Positions 54,272 through 64,000 of a DNA stretch of 64,000 nt are shown here, piece after piece. Made by a program: the position numbers and the translations under genes. How positions within the stretch are numbered: the stretch's first letter is position 1; each line of letters opens with the position of its first letter. Origin of the DNA: Rathayibacter rathayi. GTDB lineage: Bacteria; Actinomycetota; Actinomycetes; Actinomycetales; Microbacteriaceae. Location: positions 1,736,001 through 1,800,000 of the forward strand of contig NZ_CP028129.1 of NCBI RefSeq assembly GCF_004011095.1. The letters are read 5' to 3'. The notes under the pieces were generated by a model that worked only from the letters and a program-made list of their open reading frames with translations, searched no databases and had not been told where the DNA came from.

Positions 54272-55527
54272 CCGCACACGACTCACTCGAGGTCCATGTC
54301 GAGATCGACGGCGCCACTGTGCTCGCAGGCCGAGCGCAGTTTCATCGCGGCCGCGGATCCCTCACGTCGACGACCTTCCAGTACGAGCCCGACTACCTCG
54401 CTCTGCCACACTCTTACGCGCTCGACCCGCGGCTCGACCTCTTCGTTGGCACTCAGCAGACCCCCGGAGTGCCGGGTGCCTTCGCCGACTCCGCCCCCGA
54501 TCGCTGGGGCCGCACCCTGATCATGAAGCGCGAGCGTGCGCTAGCCCGGCAAGAGTCGCGGACGCCTCGCGCTCTCGACGACGTCGACTTCCTCACGGGA
54601 GTCGCCGACACGACGAGGCAGGGCGCCCTCCGATTCCGTGGTTCTCACCAGGCGGCCTTCCTGAATCCGGACGACGGCGTACCGCGACTGCTCCAACTGC
54701 CTGCGCTGCTGCGCGCCGCCGAAGCCGTCACCGGCGACGAGGACGAATTCGAGTCGGTGACGCTGCTCCTTGACGCAGGCACTGGTTCTCTCGGTGGGGC
54801 TCGACCGAAAGCCTCCGTCCGCGACGACAACGGCGATCTTCTGATGGCGAAGTTCCCGCATTCCGGTGATCAGTGGGACGTCATGCTCTGGGAGGGGACG
54901 GCACTCGACCTCGCTTTTTCGGCGGGAGTGCGCGTTCCCGAGCATCGGCTTATCCGAGTAGACGGACGCCGCCTCCTCCTCCTTCGACGTTTCGACCGCC
55001 GCTCACGGCGAGGGGGCAGAAGCGACCGAGTGGGTTACCTGAGCGCTATGGCCCTCCTTGAGCGGCGGGACGGAGACGGAGGCGACTACCTCGACCTGGC
55101 CGAGCGGATACCGGAGACCAGCATCCGCGCGAGCGATGACGCACGTCAGCTGTTCCGTCGAGCCGCCGTCAACGTCGGCCTGAACAACACGGACGATCAT
55201 CTCCGGAATCACGGTTTCGTGCGGGAGGGACCCGGATGGACGCTCAGCCCGGCATTCGATATCAACCCCGAACCCGAGCCGGCCAGGAGGCAGACGTCGA
55301 TCGCAGGAGCGGACAACGGAGCGGATCAGGCGGAGGGTCTGGTCGTCCTGGCGGAACAGTGCCGACTCGCTCCCGGTGAATTCCGGGCAGAACTGCTCGC
55401 AGTGGTGGGAGCTCTCTCCGACTGGCAGGACGTCGCACGGTCGAACGGCGCGCGTCCGGGCGAGATCACACGCTTCGAGGAGTCGTTCGAGACGGGTCTC
55501 CGGACGCTGCGGGAGGCGGCGCGTTAG
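54268..55527 (+). CDS. hipA: HipA-like serine/threonine kinase toxin
   Basis: A 419-residue HipA family kinase. The N-terminal HipA_N/couple_hipA region ends with [11 protein letters not shown]. The ATP loop is [11 protein letters not shown] with MAKFP following, and the catalytic segment is [12 protein letters not shown], then LSPAFDINP. HipA-type toxins phosphorylate aminoacyl-tRNA synthetases or other targets; the target here is unknown. It has the size of the normal full-length family and looks intact. Its stop codon overlaps the convergent ispH stop. Confidence 0.88.
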   Translation: MTAHDSLEVHVEIDGATVLAGRAQFHRGRGSLTSTTFQYEPDYLALPHSYALDPRLDLFVGTQQTPGVPGAFADSAPDRWGRTLIMKRERALARQESRTPRALDDVDFLTGVADTTRQGALRFRGSHQAAFLNPDDGVPRLLQLPALLRAAEAVTGDEDEFESVTLLLDAGTGSLGGARPKASVRDDNGDLLMAKFPHSGDQWDVMLWEGTALDLAFSAGVRVPEHRLIRVDGRRLLLLRRFDRRSRRGGRSDRVGYLSAMALLERRDGDGGDYLDLAERIPETSIRASDDARQLFRRAAVNVGLNNTDDHLRNHGFVREGPGWTLSPAFDINPEPEPARRQTSIAGADNGADQAEGLVVLAEQCRLAPGEFRAELLAVVGALSDWQDVARSNGARPGEITRFEESFETGLRTLREAAR

Positions 55528-56597
55528 GCGCCGGCTCCCGCGCTGATCCGGCCGCCGACCCCACGGGCGTCGCGCTTGCCGGCAACGTCCTTCCGCAGCT
55601 CCTTGGGGAGCGAGAACATCAGGTCCTCCTCGGCAGTCTTGACCTCCTCGACCTCGCCGTAGCCGGCGGCGGCCAGGTCGTCGAGGACCTCCTGCACGAG
55701 CAGCTCGGGCACCGAGGCGCCGCTGGTGACGCCGACGGTGCGGATGCCCTCGAGCCACTCCTGCTTGATCTCGCTCGCGTAGTCGACCCGGTAGGCCGCC
55801 TTCGCGCCGTACTCGAGGGCGACCTCGACCAGGCGGACGGAGTTGGAAGAGTTGGCGGAGCCGACGACGATGACCAGCTCGGCGCCCGCAGCGACCTTCT
55901 TGATCGCGACCTGGCGGTTCTGGGTGGCGTAGCAGATGTCGTCGCTCGGCGGGTCCTGGAGGTTGGGGAAGCGCTCGCGGAGGCGACGCACCGTCTCCAT
56001 TGTCTCGTCGACCGACAGCGTGGTCTGCGAGAGCCAGACCACCTTGTCCGGGTCCTTCACCACGATATTCGGCACGTCGTCTGGGCTGCCCACGAGGGTG
56101 ACGTGATCGGGCGCCTCGCCCGCGGTACCCTCGACCTCCTCGTGGCCTTCGTGGCCGATCAGGAGGATCTCGAAGTCGTCGCGCGCGAACCGGACGGCCT
56201 CGCGGTGCACCTTGGTCACGAGCGGGCAGGTCGCGTCGATTGCCTGGAGATTGCGGTCAGCCGCGCCCTGGACGACCGCCGGCGAGACTCCGTGCGCACT
56301 GAAGACGACGTGCGAGCCCTCGGGTACCTCGTCGACCTCGTCGACGAAGATCGCCCCCTGGCTCTCGAGCGTCGAGACGACGTGCAGGTTGTGCACGATC
56401 TGCTTGCGGACGTAGACGGGGGCCCCGTAGTGCTCGATGGCCTTCTCGACCGCGACGACCGCGCGGTCGACGCCGGCGCAGTATCCGCGGGGGGCGGCGA
56501 GGAGGACGCGCTTCGCTCCGTCGACGGGGACGTCACGCAGAGGCCCTGTGGCGCGGGGCATGCGCGGCATGGGCAGGCTGATCGGGACGTGACTCAC
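55524..56597 (-). CDS. ispH: 4-hydroxy-3-methylbut-2-enyl diphosphate reductase
   Basis: A 357-residue [4Fe-4S] enzyme, the last step of the MEP isoprenoid pathway. The three cluster cysteines are in [27 protein letters not shown] and [11 protein letters not shown]. Further landmarks are FSAHGVSP and [18 protein letters not shown] 56597 is used; a TAAGAT -10 box lies 6 nt before it, so this is another likely leaderless mRNA. The C-terminal tail is Gly/Ala-rich. Confidence 0.95.
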   Translation of the reverse strand: MSHVPISLPMPRMPRATGPLRDVPVDGAKRVLLAAPRGYCAGVDRAVVAVEKAIEHYGAPVYVRKQIVHNLHVVSTLESQGAIFVDEVDEVPEGSHVVFSAHGVSPAVVQGAADRNLQAIDATCPLVTKVHREAVRFARDDFEILLIGHEGHEEVEGTAGEAPDHVTLVGSPDDVPNIVVKDPDKVVWLSQTTLSVDETMETVRRLRERFPNLQDPPSDDICYATQNRQVAIKKVAAGAELVIVVGSANSSNSVRLVEVALEYGAKAAYRVDYASEIKQEWLEGIRTVGVTSGASVPELLVQEVLDDLAAAGYGEVEEVKTAEEDLMFSLPKELRKDVAGKRDARGVGGRISAGAGA

Positions 56598-56716
56598 CCC
56601 CCGATCTTACGTGCTGTATCCCGTGCCCGGGGGGGTCCCCGTGTCGGAGGCATCCCGTACCGTGGTCAGCGCGGGAGGGCACTTCCGCTCCCCCGTCCCA
56701 CCGAGCAGAGGCAGCG

Positions 56717-57949
56717 ATGACCGACGCCCCACCCACCGCCGACGCCCCCTGGCCGGTCGGCCTGCTCGCCAGCAAGATCAAGGGCTGGATCGAGCGGCTC
56801 GGCACCGCCTGGGTCGAGGGCGAGATCACCCAGTGGGGGGTCTCGGGCGGCAACGTCTACGGCAAGCTGAAAGACCTTTCCGGCGACGCGACAATCGGAT
56901 TCACGGTCTGGTCGTCGGTGCGGAGCCGGCTCCCGGCCGACCTCAAGCAGGGCGACCGCGTCATCGCGCTCGTGAAGCCCAACTACTGGGTCAAGGGCGG
57001 CACGCTCTCGATGCAGGTGTTCGAGATGCGCCACGTCGGCCTCGGCGACCTGCTCGAGGCACTCGAGCGGCTGCGTCGCCAGCTCGCGTCGGAGGGATTG
57101 TTCGATGCGTCCCGGAAAAAGCCGCTGCCGTTCCTCCCCCACGGAGTCGGCCTGATCACCGGTAAGGACTCGGACGCCGAGAAGGACGTGCTGCGGAACG
57201 CGCAGCTGCGCTGGCCCGCCGTGCGCTTCCGGGTCGTCCACTCCGCGGTGCAGGGCGATCGGACGGTGCCCGAGGTGCTCGCGGCCCTGCGGACCCTCGA
57301 CGCCGATGAGAACATCGACGTGATCGTGATCGCGCGCGGCGGCGGCGACTTCCAGAACCTCCTCGGCTTCAGCGACGAGGCCCTCGTGCGCGCGGTCGCC
57401 GCCTGCTCCACTGCGGTCGTCAGCGCCATCGGCCACGAGGCCGACCGCCCACTCCTCGACGAGGTCGCCGATCTGCGCGCCTCCACGCCCACCGACGCGG
57501 CCAAGCGGGTCGTGCCCGACGTCTCCGACGAGCTGCTGCGGGTGCAACAGGCGCGACTGCGGATGACCGGCCGGGTGAGCGGGCTGGTCTCGCACGAGAT
57601 CGACCGGCTCTCGCAGCTGCGCTCGCGCCCTGTCCTCGCGCAGCCGCGGGTGCTGGTGGATCGCCACGCCGAGGAGCTGACCCGCTGGGTCGCGCGCGGC
57701 GCTGAACTGGTCGAGCGCCGCCTCGAGCGCGCGCACCTCGAGGTCGAGCGCCTCCACGGTCACCTGCGTGCCCTCTCCCCCCAGCACACCCTCGACCGCG
57801 GCTACGCGATCGTGCACAACGCGGCCGGTCATGTCGTCCGCGTGCCCGGGGATGCTCCCGCGGGCGGCGCGCTCGTCCTCACACTCGCGGAGGGAGCCGT
57901 CGGCGCACGTTCCGAGGGCCCCGTCGGCGATCCGGCAGGCCGCTGCTGA
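56717..57949 (+). CDS. xseA: Exodeoxyribonuclease VII large subunit
   Basis: A 410-residue XseA. The N-terminal OB fold contains WVEGEITQWGVSGGNVYGKL, and the catalytic domain has GLITGKDSDAEKDVL, IVIARGGGDFQNLLGFSDE and STAVVSAIGHEADRPLLDEVADLRASTPTDAA (read in pieces). A helical region and a short C-terminal LDRGYAIV segment follow. With XseB it degrades single-stranded DNA to oligonucleotides. ATG 56717 follows AGAGGCAGCG. It diverges from ispH and starts the xseA-xseB operon. Confidence 0.94.
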   Translation: MTDAPPTADAPWPVGLLASKIKGWIERLGTAWVEGEITQWGVSGGNVYGKLKDLSGDATIGFTVWSSVRSRLPADLKQGDRVIALVKPNYWVKGGTLSMQVFEMRHVGLGDLLEALERLRRQLASEGLFDASRKKPLPFLPHGVGLITGKDSDAEKDVLRNAQLRWPAVRFRVVHSAVQGDRTVPEVLAALRTLDADENIDVIVIARGGGDFQNLLGFSDEALVRAVAACSTAVVSAIGHEADRPLLDEVADLRASTPTDAAKRVVPDVSDELLRVQQARLRMTGRVSGLVSHEIDRLSQLRSRPVLAQPRVLVDRHAEELTRWVARGAELVERRLERAHLEVERLHGHLRALSPQHTLDRGYAIVHNAAGHVVRVPGDAPAGGALVLTLAEGAVGARSEGPVGDPAGRC

Positions 57950-58000
57950 GCACGCCGAGCCCCGCCTCATCCCTCAGCCCCGGTCGATAGGATCACCCCC

Positions 58001-58240
58001 ATGCCCGACTCCCCCGACGCCCCGGCGACCGACTCCGACGTCTCGGGATTCTCGTACGAGCAGGCGCGTGACGAGCTCGTCCGTGTCGTCTCCGAACTGG
58101 AGCAGGGCAGCTCCACGCTCGAGCGCTCGCTCGCCCTGTGGGAGCGCGGCGAATCCCTCGCCGCCCGCTGCGAGGAGTGGCTGAGGGGAGCACGCGCCCG
58201 GCTGGACGCGGCCCGCTCGGGAGGGGCGAGCGCCGGATGA
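58001..58240 (+). CDS. xseB: Exodeoxyribonuclease VII small subunit
   Basis: A 79-residue Xse[21 protein letters not shown], then [20 protein letters not shown], the two helices that coat XseA. It starts 51 bp after xseA. Its stop codon overlaps the next gene by 4 bp (ATGA). Confidence 0.93.
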   Translation: MPDSPDAPATDSDVSGFSYEQARDELVRVVSELEQGSSTLERSLALWERGESLAARCEEWLRGARARLDAARSGGASAG

Positions 58241-58881
58241 GCCGCAGCAAGCCCGCACGGGTCGTCGCCGAGCTCGGACGTCCGGAGACCGCCGCGGAGA
58301 CCGCCGCCCGCAAGGCCGAGAATTCCCGCCTCTACCGCCAGCGCAAGACGGTCAACAATCTCGTCTTCTCGCTGCTCGCCACCGTCGGCGCCGTGGCACT
58401 GATCGTGTTGCTCGTCCCCCGGGGCGACACCGTCGACTTCTCCTCGGTTGATGTCCCGCGCGTCGCCGCGCAGGTCCAGCTCGGCGAGCAGCAGACGCTG
58501 GCCGTACCCAGCCTGCCCGAGGGCTGGAAGGCCAACGCGGCTGAGCTCCGGCGCGAGAACGGCACCGACTACTGGTACGTCGGCCTGATCACCCCCAAGG
58601 CGGGCTACATCGGCCTGAGCCAAGGGCTCGGCGCGGACCCGGCCTGGGTCGCGACTCAGCTGGACCGCCGGGCGGCGACGGGGGTCGAGACGATCGGGGG
58701 TCGCGACTGGACCGTCTACGACCACCGCGACTCCGGCGCCGACACCGGCAACACGCCCTACGCACTCGCGACGACGGAGGGCTCCAGCACCTACCTCGTC
58801 TACGGCACGGCCCCGACGGACGAGATCCGCCGGGTCGTCGACGCCATCGCCCCGCAGATCGGCCAGGAGGAGTCCCGATGA
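58237..58881 (+). CDS. DUF4245 membrane-anchored protein
   Basis: A 214-residue protein: cytoplasmic N-terminus with an [17 protein letters not shown] and [12 protein letters not shown], one membrane helix (about 45-65, [20 protein letters not shown]), then an outside domain with a [22 protein letters not shown] core. That is the DUF4245 family found next to xse genes in actinobacteria. Its function is unknown. It is coupled on both sides by 4-bp overlaps, to xseB and to the carbonic anhydrase gene. Confidence 0.8.
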   Translation: MSRSKPARVVAELGRPETAAETAARKAENSRLYRQRKTVNNLVFSLLATVGAVALIVLLVPRGDTVDFSSVDVPRVAAQVQLGEQQTLAVPSLPEGWKANAAELRRENGTDYWYVGLITPKAGYIGLSQGLGADPAWVATQLDRRAATGVETIGGRDWTVYDHRDSGADTGNTPYALATTEGSSTYLVYGTAPTDEIRRVVDAIAPQIGQEESR

Positions 58882-59645
58882 GCCTCGGCACCACCAGCAC
58901 TGTCCCCCGCGAGTCGCGCCCGCCGGCGTGGGTCTGGAAGGAAATGCTCCGGGGCAATCAGCGCTTCGTCGCGGGCGAACCACGCCACCCCCGCCAGGAC
59001 GTCGAGCGCCGAACCGAGCTCGCCGCCGCTCAGGCTCCGCTCGCCGCGCTCTTCGGTTGCAGCGACTCCCGCCTCGCGGCCGAGATCATCTTCGACCTAG
59101 GCCTCGGTGACCTCTTCGTCGTCCGCAACGCCGGCCAGGTGATCGCCGACTCCATCATCGGCTCGCTCGAGTACGGGGTGGCCGTCCTCGGTGTGAAAGT
59201 ACTGCTCGTGCTCGGGCACGACGAGTGCGGAGCGGTCCGCGCGGCGATCCAGTCGCAAGCGCCCGGAGCCGAGCGGCTCCCGCCGCACATCGAGCACCTG
59301 ATCGAGCCGATCATCCCCGCCGTCCGCCGACAGGTGGGCGTGCAGCCGGACGGCCGCGTGCTCGTCGACCCGTCGGCGATCGACGCGCTGGCCGTCGGCC
59401 GCGAGCACCTGCGCGACACCGTCGGCGAGCTGCTCCAGCGCTCCCCGCTCATCGCGGACGCGGTCGCCACCGGGGAACTCGCCCTGGTCGGCGCCAATTA
59501 CCGGCTCTCGGACGGCACCGTCATATCCGACGTCGTGCTCGGGATCGAGCCGCCCGAGCTCAGCCCCTATCTCTCCGAGCTGGAGCGCGACTCCAGCTCG
59601 ACCCCCTCCGCCGCTCCGAGCCCGGTGGGATCGGATCCCGCATGA
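58878..59645 (+). CDS. Beta-carbonic anhydrase
   Basis: A 255-residue beta-class carbonic anhydrase interconverting CO2 and bicarbonate. Zinc site: FGCSDSR (Cys and the Asp-Arg dyad, about 59-65) and LGHDECGAV (His and Cys, about 113-121). The family segment RNAGQVI is also present. The C-terminal tail is Ser/Pro-rich. Its stop overlaps fumC by 4 bp. Bicarbonate supply for carboxylations fits with the adjacent TCA gene. Confidence 0.92.
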   Translation: MSLGTTSTVPRESRPPAWVWKEMLRGNQRFVAGEPRHPRQDVERRTELAAAQAPLAALFGCSDSRLAAEIIFDLGLGDLFVVRNAGQVIADSIIGSLEYGVAVLGVKVLLVLGHDECGAVRAAIQSQAPGAERLPPHIEHLIEPIIPAVRRQVGVQPDGRVLVDPSAIDALAVGREHLRDTVGELLQRSPLIADAVATGELALVGANYRLSDGTVISDVVLGIEPPELSPYLSELERDSSSTPSAAPSPVGSDPA

Positions 59646-61111
59646 GCGGCTCCGGACAGCACAGCAGCAACCGACCAGATAAGGACGAACACAGCGTGGT
59701 GGATCACTCCCCGACCGACGACTCCGGCGACTTCCGGATCGAGCACGACACGATGGGCGAGGTGCGGGTCCCGCGCGACGCCCTCTACGCCGCGCAGACC
59801 CAGCGGGCGGTCGAGAACTTCCCGATCTCGGGTGCGGGCCTCGAGCCGGCGCAGATCGCGGCCCTCGCCCGCATCAAGAAGGCCGCGGCGCTCGCGAACG
59901 CCGAGCTGGGCGTCCTCGACTCCGACGTCGCGACTGCCATCGCGGACGCGGCCGACCTCGTCGTCGGCGGCGGCTACGAGGCGCACTTCCCGATCGACGT
60001 CTACCAGACCGGCTCGGGCACCTCCTCGAACATGAACATGAACGAGGTCCTCAGCTCGCTCGCGACCACGGCTCTCGGCCGCACCGTGCATCCGAACGAC
60101 CACGTCAACGCCTCGCAGTCCTCCAACGACGTCTTCCCCACCTCCGTGCACGTCGCCGTCACCGGCGCGCTGATCGAATCGCTGATCCCCTCGCTCGAGC
60201 AGCTCGCCGAGTCGCTCGAGGTCAAGGCGGAGCAGTGGGCCGAGGTCGTCAAGGCCGGTCGCACGCACCTGATGGACGCCACCCCGGTGACGCTCGGGCA
60301 GGAGTTCGGTGGCTACGCTGCGCAGATCCGCCTCGGTATCGAGCGTGTGCAGTCGGCGCTCCCCCGCGTCGCCGAAGTTCCGCTCGGCGGCACCGCGGTC
60401 GGCACCGGGATCAACACCCCCGCCGGTTTCCCGCAGAAGGTCATCGCGCGTCTCGCGGAGGAGACGGGGCTGCCCGTCACCGAGGCCCGCAACCACTTCG
60501 AGGCCCAGGGGGCGCGCGACTCGCTGGTCGAGGCCTCCGGCGCGCTGCGGGTGCTCGCGGTGAGTCTGACGAAGATCAACAACGATCTGCGCTGGATGGG
60601 CTCCGGACCGAACACCGGGCTCGGCGAGCTGCGGATCCCTGATCTGCAGCCCGGCTCCTCGATCATGCCCGGCAAGGTGAATCCGGTGATCCCGGAGGCG
60701 GTCCTCATGGTGTGCGCGCGCGTGATCGGCAACGACGCCACGATCGCCTGGGCCGGCGCGTCGGGTGCCTTCGAACTGAACGTGGCGATCCCGGTGATGG
60801 GCACGGCGCTGCTGGAGTCGATCCGACTGCTCTCGAACTCGGCAGTTGTGCTCGCCGACAAGACCGTCGACGGCCTCGAGGCCGACGTCGAGCACGCGCG
60901 GGCCCTCGCCGAGTCCTCGCCCTCGATCGTCACTCCGCTGAACAAGGTGATCGGCTACGAGGCCGCGGCCAAGGTCGCGAAGAACTCAGTCGCCAAGGGC
61001 ATCACGGTCCGCGAGTCGGTCGTCGACCTCGGCTTCATCGAGCGCGGCGAGGTGACGCAGGAGCAGCTCGACAGCGCCCTCGACGTCATGTCGATGACGC
61101 ACCCCGGCTGA
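59642..61111 (+). CDS. fumC: Fumarate hydratase, class II
   Basis: A 489-residue FumC converting fumarate to L-malate. The signature [11 protein letters not shown] is present, with the active-site segments [35 protein letters not shown] and [16 protein letters not shown]. The first ~30 residues (hydrophilic, Ser/Asp-rich) precede the core at [11 protein letters not shown], so a later GTG start near 59697 ([17 protein letters not shown]) is also possible. Last gene of the five-gene run that begins with xseA, with a strong hairpin after it. Confidence 0.95.
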   Translation: MSGSGQHSSNRPDKDEHSVVDHSPTDDSGDFRIEHDTMGEVRVPRDALYAAQTQRAVENFPISGAGLEPAQIAALARIKKAAALANAELGVLDSDVATAIADAADLVVGGGYEAHFPIDVYQTGSGTSSNMNMNEVLSSLATTALGRTVHPNDHVNASQSSNDVFPTSVHVAVTGALIESLIPSLEQLAESLEVKAEQWAEVVKAGRTHLMDATPVTLGQEFGGYAAQIRLGIERVQSALPRVAEVPLGGTAVGTGINTPAGFPQKVIARLAEETGLPVTEARNHFEAQGARDSLVEASGALRVLAVSLTKINNDLRWMGSGPNTGLGELRIPDLQPGSSIMPGKVNPVIPEAVLMVCARVIGNDATIAWAGASGAFELNVAIPVMGTALLESIRLLSNSAVVLADKTVDGLEADVEHARALAESSPSIVTPLNKVIGYEAAAKVAKNSVAKGITVRESVVDLGFIERGEVTQEQLDSALDVMSMTHPG

Positions 61112-61121
61112 GCCCGGCCCC

Positions 61122-61163
61122 CTGATGGCCCGTCCCTGCGCTCCCGGCGGGACGGGCCATCAG
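61122..61163. terminator. Hairpin after fumC
   Basis: CTGATGGCCCGTCCC (61122-61136) pairs perfectly with GGGACGGGCCATCAG (61149-61163) over a 12-nt loop, 10 bp after the fumC stop codon. It touches the stop codon of the convergent prepilin peptidase gene and may serve both. Confidence 0.8.
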
Positions 61164-61627
61164 AGCATCAGCCAGAACGCCGCGAGCTGGAACGGGCCGA
61201 ACGCGACGTGTCCGCGGCCTCGTAATGCGAGCACCCACACTCCGGCCAGCACGAAGGCGAGGGCCGGTGCTGCGGCGACCCGGTGAGGTCCGAGGGCGGC
61301 GAGCGGAGGCGCGAGCGCCGCTCCGAGCTTCACGTCACCGAGGCCGAGCCCTCCCCCCGCGTGCAGGGCGCCGAGGCCCAGTGCCGTCGCGAGGAGGGCA
61401 ATGAGCGTCTCCGGCGTCGGCGCGAGCGCGGCTTCCGTGGCCAACAACGGCAGAGTGATCGCGTTCGGGAGACGCCTCCCGCGCACGTCCGCCAGCACCA
61501 GCGGCACGCTCACGAGCGCCACCGGGACGAGGCCGGGCACCTCCCCGAGGCGCGGTGCCGCGATCACGAGCAGCAGGGCGGCGCCGAGCAGGACGGCCGC
61601 GCGGTCGAGCAGGGGTCCGCGGATCAT
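61160..61627 (-). CDS. A24-family prepilin peptidase, short form
   Basis: A 155-residue membrane protein with about five to six helices and the two catalytic aspartates of the A24 peptidases: LADVRGRRLPN and GLGLGDVKLGAAL. It lacks the N-terminal methylase domain of PilD, like the short TadV/CpaA type. It would process pilin-like proteins of a Tad or type IV system, but no pilus gene is in this window. A stand-alone copy suggests the pilus genes are elsewhere. Confidence 0.82.
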   Translation of the reverse strand: MIRGPLLDRAAVLLGAALLLVIAAPRLGEVPGLVPVALVSVPLVLADVRGRRLPNAITLPLLATEAALAPTPETLIALLATALGLGALHAGGGLGLGDVKLGAALAPPLAALGPHRVAAAPALAFVLAGVWVLALRGRGHVAFGPFQLAAFWLML

Positions 61628-61745
61628 CCGCCGAGACTAGAACGCACTGCCATCCGCTCGTCACCGTTCTCCACAGGGCCCGCCGGCGATGGCCCTAGGG
61701 AGGGAATCGGCCGGATTGCTCGCCCTGGCGCCCGCCGCCGCGTGG

Positions 61746-62912
61746 TCAGCTTGTCGGAGGCAGCGGTCCGAGCAGGAGCGAGGCCCAGGCGCCGTGCGCC
61801 GACGAGTCGTCGGAGGGGTGGAACTGCCCCGCCAGCACGTCGCGAGAGAGGCGGCCGAGTTCCGACCGGCGCGCGTAGGCCGAACCGCCCGCGATCCGCA
61901 CGGCACTCTCGACCACGCGCAGCGCCCCCTCCGTGGTGCGGATCTTCACGCCCACGAGCGAGGGGAACCAGCGCGCACCCCGGTCGACGAGCGCGTCCAC
62001 GTCCGCCGCCGCTGAGCGCAGCGGGGCTTGGAGTCCGTCGAGCAGCATCCCGACCGCGGCGACCCGGTGGCGCACATCGGGGTCCTCGGCGAGTGGCCGC
62101 CCGCCCGAGCGGAGGGAAGTCCGGCGCTGCACCGAGACGACGGCCACGTCGAGCGCCCGCTGCGCGACACCGAGATAGACCGAGGAGATCAGCAGCTCGA
62201 ACGCCGCGAAGACCGCGAAGACGAAGGGGTCGGCGCTCGGTCCGACGGGCAGCGAGCGGATCATCCGCTCGGCCGGGACAACGACTCCGTCGAGCACTGT
62301 CGTGCGACTCTGTGTCGCGCGCATGCCCAGCGTGTCCCAGTCGTCGTGAACCTCGAGTCCGGCGACGGGCGTCTCCGGGGTCTCCCGGTCGACGAAGCCA
62401 TGCACGAGGCATGGTTGGGGGCCGCTGTCGTCGCGCCCGAAGACACCGAGCCGCGTCCACACGGGCGCGAGGGACGTGAAGACCTTCGTGCCGGTGAAGC
62501 GGTAGCCGCCGTCGCCGACCGGCTCCGCACGGGTCAGCGAGTCCGAGAGCACCAGATCGTTTCCCGCCTCGCTGTTGCCGAAGGCGAAGACGTGACCCGC
62601 CGCAGCCTCGACGAGCACCGAGCGGAGGGAGTCGTCGCCGCGGTCGAGCAGGAGGCGTGCGATCCCGGTCCAGACCAGGTGCATGTTAACGGCGAGCGCC
62701 GTCGCCGGGGCCGCGGTCGCGAGGCGCGTCTGCTCAGCGGCCGCTTGTTCTAAGCCGACGCCCACACCGCCGAGGTCCTCGGGAACGAGCAGCGCGAGGT
62801 AGCCGATCGCGCGCAACTCCTCCAGATCCTCGTAGCAGAACGCGTTGCGCTCGTCGTAGTCGGCCGCACGGCCGCGGAAGCGCTCGAGGAGCGCGTCGTC
62901 GAGGATGCTCAC
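61746..62912 (-). CDS. Acyl-CoA dehydrogenase family protein
   Basis: A 388-residue flavoprotein of the acyl-CoA dehydrogenase fold: an N-terminal helical domain (IGYLALLVPEDLGGVGVGLE), a middle domain with FTGTKVFTSLA and LGMRATQSRTTVLDGVVVP, and a C-terminal four-helix domain. It may be a dehydrogenase or one of the related monooxygenases/desulfurisation enzymes; the substrate is unknown. GTG 62912 (VSILDD) is preferred over GTG 62921, because a TAGCGT box ends exactly 7 nt before it. It stands alone. Confidence 0.85.
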   Translation of the reverse strand: MSILDDALLERFRGRAADYDERNAFCYEDLEELRAIGYLALLVPEDLGGVGVGLEQAAAEQTRLATAAPATALAVNMHLVWTGIARLLLDRGDDSLRSVLVEAAAGHVFAFGNSEAGNDLVLSDSLTRAEPVGDGGYRFTGTKVFTSLAPVWTRLGVFGRDDSGPQPCLVHGFVDRETPETPVAGLEVHDDWDTLGMRATQSRTTVLDGVVVPAERMIRSLPVGPSADPFVFAVFAAFELLISSVYLGVAQRALDVAVVSVQRRTSLRSGGRPLAEDPDVRHRVAAVGMLLDGLQAPLRSAAADVDALVDRGARWFPSLVGVKIRTTEGALRVVESAVRIAGGSAYARRSELGRLSRDVLAGQFHPSDDSSAHGAWASLLLGPLPPTS

Positions 62913-63018
62913 CCGCCCCACGCTACGCCCCGCGCCTGCGGCTCGCGGAACCGCCTCCGGCTCGCAGGAACCAGCGGATCCTCCGAGCCGGAAGCTCCCC
63001 GACGAGCCGAAAGCCCGC

Positions 63019-63999
63019 TCAGGCGAGTTCGTGCGACTCCAGCATCTCGGTGACCAGCGCCGCGATCGCCGAGCGCTCCGAGCGGGTCAGCGTGACGTGC
63101 GCGAACAGCGGGTGCCCCTTCAGCGTCTCGATCACGGAGGCGACTCCGTCGTGCCGCCCGACCCGAAGGTTGTCGCGCTGCGCCACGTCGTGAGTCAGCA
63201 CCACCCGGGAATTCTGGCCGACGCGCGAGAGCACCGTGAGCAGAACGTTGCGCTCCAGCGACTGCGCCTCATCCACGATCACGAACGCATCATGCAGCGA
63301 GCGTCCGCGAATGTGGGTGAGCGGCAGCACCTCGAGCATGCCCCGCTCGATCACCTCATCGAGCACGTTCTGCGAGACCAGCGCGCCGAGTGTGTCGAAA
63401 ACCGCCTGCGCCCAGGGATTCATCTTCTCGGCAGCGTCGCCGGGCAAGAAGCCAAGATCCTGACCGCCCACCGCGTAGAGCGGCCGGAAGACCATGATTT
63501 TCTTATGCTGGCGCTTCTCAAGCACGGCCTCCAGCCCCGCGCAGAGCGCGAGCGCCGACTTGCCGGTGCCGGCTCGGCCGCCGAGCGAGACGATCCCCAC
63601 CTCCTGATCCAGGAGCAGGTCGATCGCGAGCCGCTGCTCCGCCGAGCGCCCGTGCAGGCCGAACACGTCCTTATCGCCGCGTACTAGCGTGATCTGCCGC
63701 TTCCCGGTGACCCGGGCGAGGGCGGAGCCGCGGTCGGAGTGGACGACGAGTCCGGTATTGACCGGGATGTCGGCCACGACGTCGGTGAACAGGCGCTCGC
63801 GGTCGTACAGCTCGCTCATCGCGTCGCCGCCGAGCGTCACGTCGTCCATGCCGGTCCAGCCGGACTCGGGGGCCTGCTCGGCGAGGTACTCCTCAGCGGC
63901 GAGACCGATGGACGCAGCTTTCACGCGCATCGGCATGTCCTTGGACACGACGGTGACCGCGGCGCCCTCACTCTGCAGGTTGAGGGCGACGGCGAGGAT
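63019..63999 (-). CDS. PhoH2-type ATPase/RNA helicase with PIN domain (N-terminus outside window)
   Basis: A partial gene: 326 residues are visible, running off the right edge in frame. The first visible residues [20 protein letters not shown] belong to the end of a PIN domain; the remainder is a PhoH ATPase with Walker [35 protein letters not shown], and Walker [11 protein letters not shown]. PhoH2 proteins join an RNase-like PIN domain to a helicase motor. About 100 N-terminal residues, including the first PIN aspartates, lie outside the window. Confidence 0.9.
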   Translation of the reverse strand: MLAVALNLQSEGAAVTVVSKDMPMRVKAASIGLAAEEYLAEQAPESGWTGMDDVTLGGDAMSELYDRERLFTDVVADIPVNTGLVVHSDRGSALARVTGKRQITLVRGDKDVFGLHGRSAEQRLAIDLLLDQEVGIVSLGGRAGTGKSALALCAGLEAVLEKRQHKKIMVFRPLYAVGGQDLGFLPGDAAEKMNPWAQAVFDTLGALVSQNVLDEVIERGMLEVLPLTHIRGRSLHDAFVIVDEAQSLERNVLLTVLSRVGQNSRVVLTHDVAQRDNLRVGRHDGVASVIETLKGHPLFAHVTLTRSERSAIAALVTEMLESHELA

Positions 64000-64000
64000 C

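Overview
The window is high-GC DNA from an actinobacterium, most likely a member of the Microbacteriaceae (Rathayibacter/Clavibacter-like; genus not provable from this stretch). The support is the codon bias, the many GTG starts, leaderless promoters, a DUF3117/dapE/dapD/dapC/fdxA/mshB neighbourhood as in other actinobacteria, cell-wall-binding type 2 repeats and small Microbacteriaceae-type membrane proteins. It reads as a chromosome rather than a plasmid or prophage. I saw no rRNA, tRNA, CRISPR array, integrase or complete insertion sequence.

Layout. 1-8.2 kb: methyltransferase tail, DUF3117, PIG-V-like mannosyltransferase, then dapE and dapD diverging from a mirror-image promoter, citrate synthase, dapC, 7Fe ferredoxin and an MshB-like deacetylase fused to a membrane domain. 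8.3-12 kb: efeUOB iron uptake behind an IdeR/DtxR-like box. 12-15 kb: DsbA-like thioredoxin and TypA, separated by a 25-bp perfect hairpin. 15.1-20.5 kb: a peptide ABC transporter (SBP, two permeases, fused double ATPase). 20.7-22.5 kb: CPBP protease and an AbiEi/DUF559-type protein. 22.7-27.4 kb: gcvP-gcvH-gcvT under a tandem glycine riboswitch. 27.5-33 kb: nrtR-nadA-nadB-nadC-nifS, an NAD biosynthesis operon with its own Nudix-type repressor and a candidate operator.

33.2-41 kb is the most distinctive part: an MFS transporter, a 1311-residue Pls/PosA-type single-module NRPS (A-PCP plus six membrane segments and three tandem soluble domains), a translationally coupled M1 aminopeptidase and a convergent Sfp-type phosphopantetheinyl transferase. 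This looks like a compact cluster for a cationic isopeptide homopolymer of the epsilon-poly-lysine type. The hand-read A-domain pocket resembles a lysine code, and three genes of the DAP/lysine pathway lie in the same window.

41-47 kb is accessory: SDR, a small leaderless protein, a frameshifted DUF2510 pseudogene, a RelA/SpoT-domain protein with a long unexplained C-terminus, and a GNAT, followed by ychF and a DEDDh exonuclease. 47.4-64 kb is mostly housekeeping: a secreted protein with cell-wall-binding repeats, rmuC, glpX, fbaA, a hipBA module, ispH, xseA-xseB-DUF4245-carbonic anhydrase-fumC, a lone A24 prepilin peptidase, an acyl-CoA dehydrogenase-like protein and phoH2 (cut by the window edge).

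Three themes recur. First, TAnnnT -10 boxes sit 6-8 nt before start codons (leaderless transcripts). Second, 15-21 bp tandem repeats lie at gene ends. Third, a 61-66 bp intergenic element with AACCGAGG-type inverted ends occurs three times.
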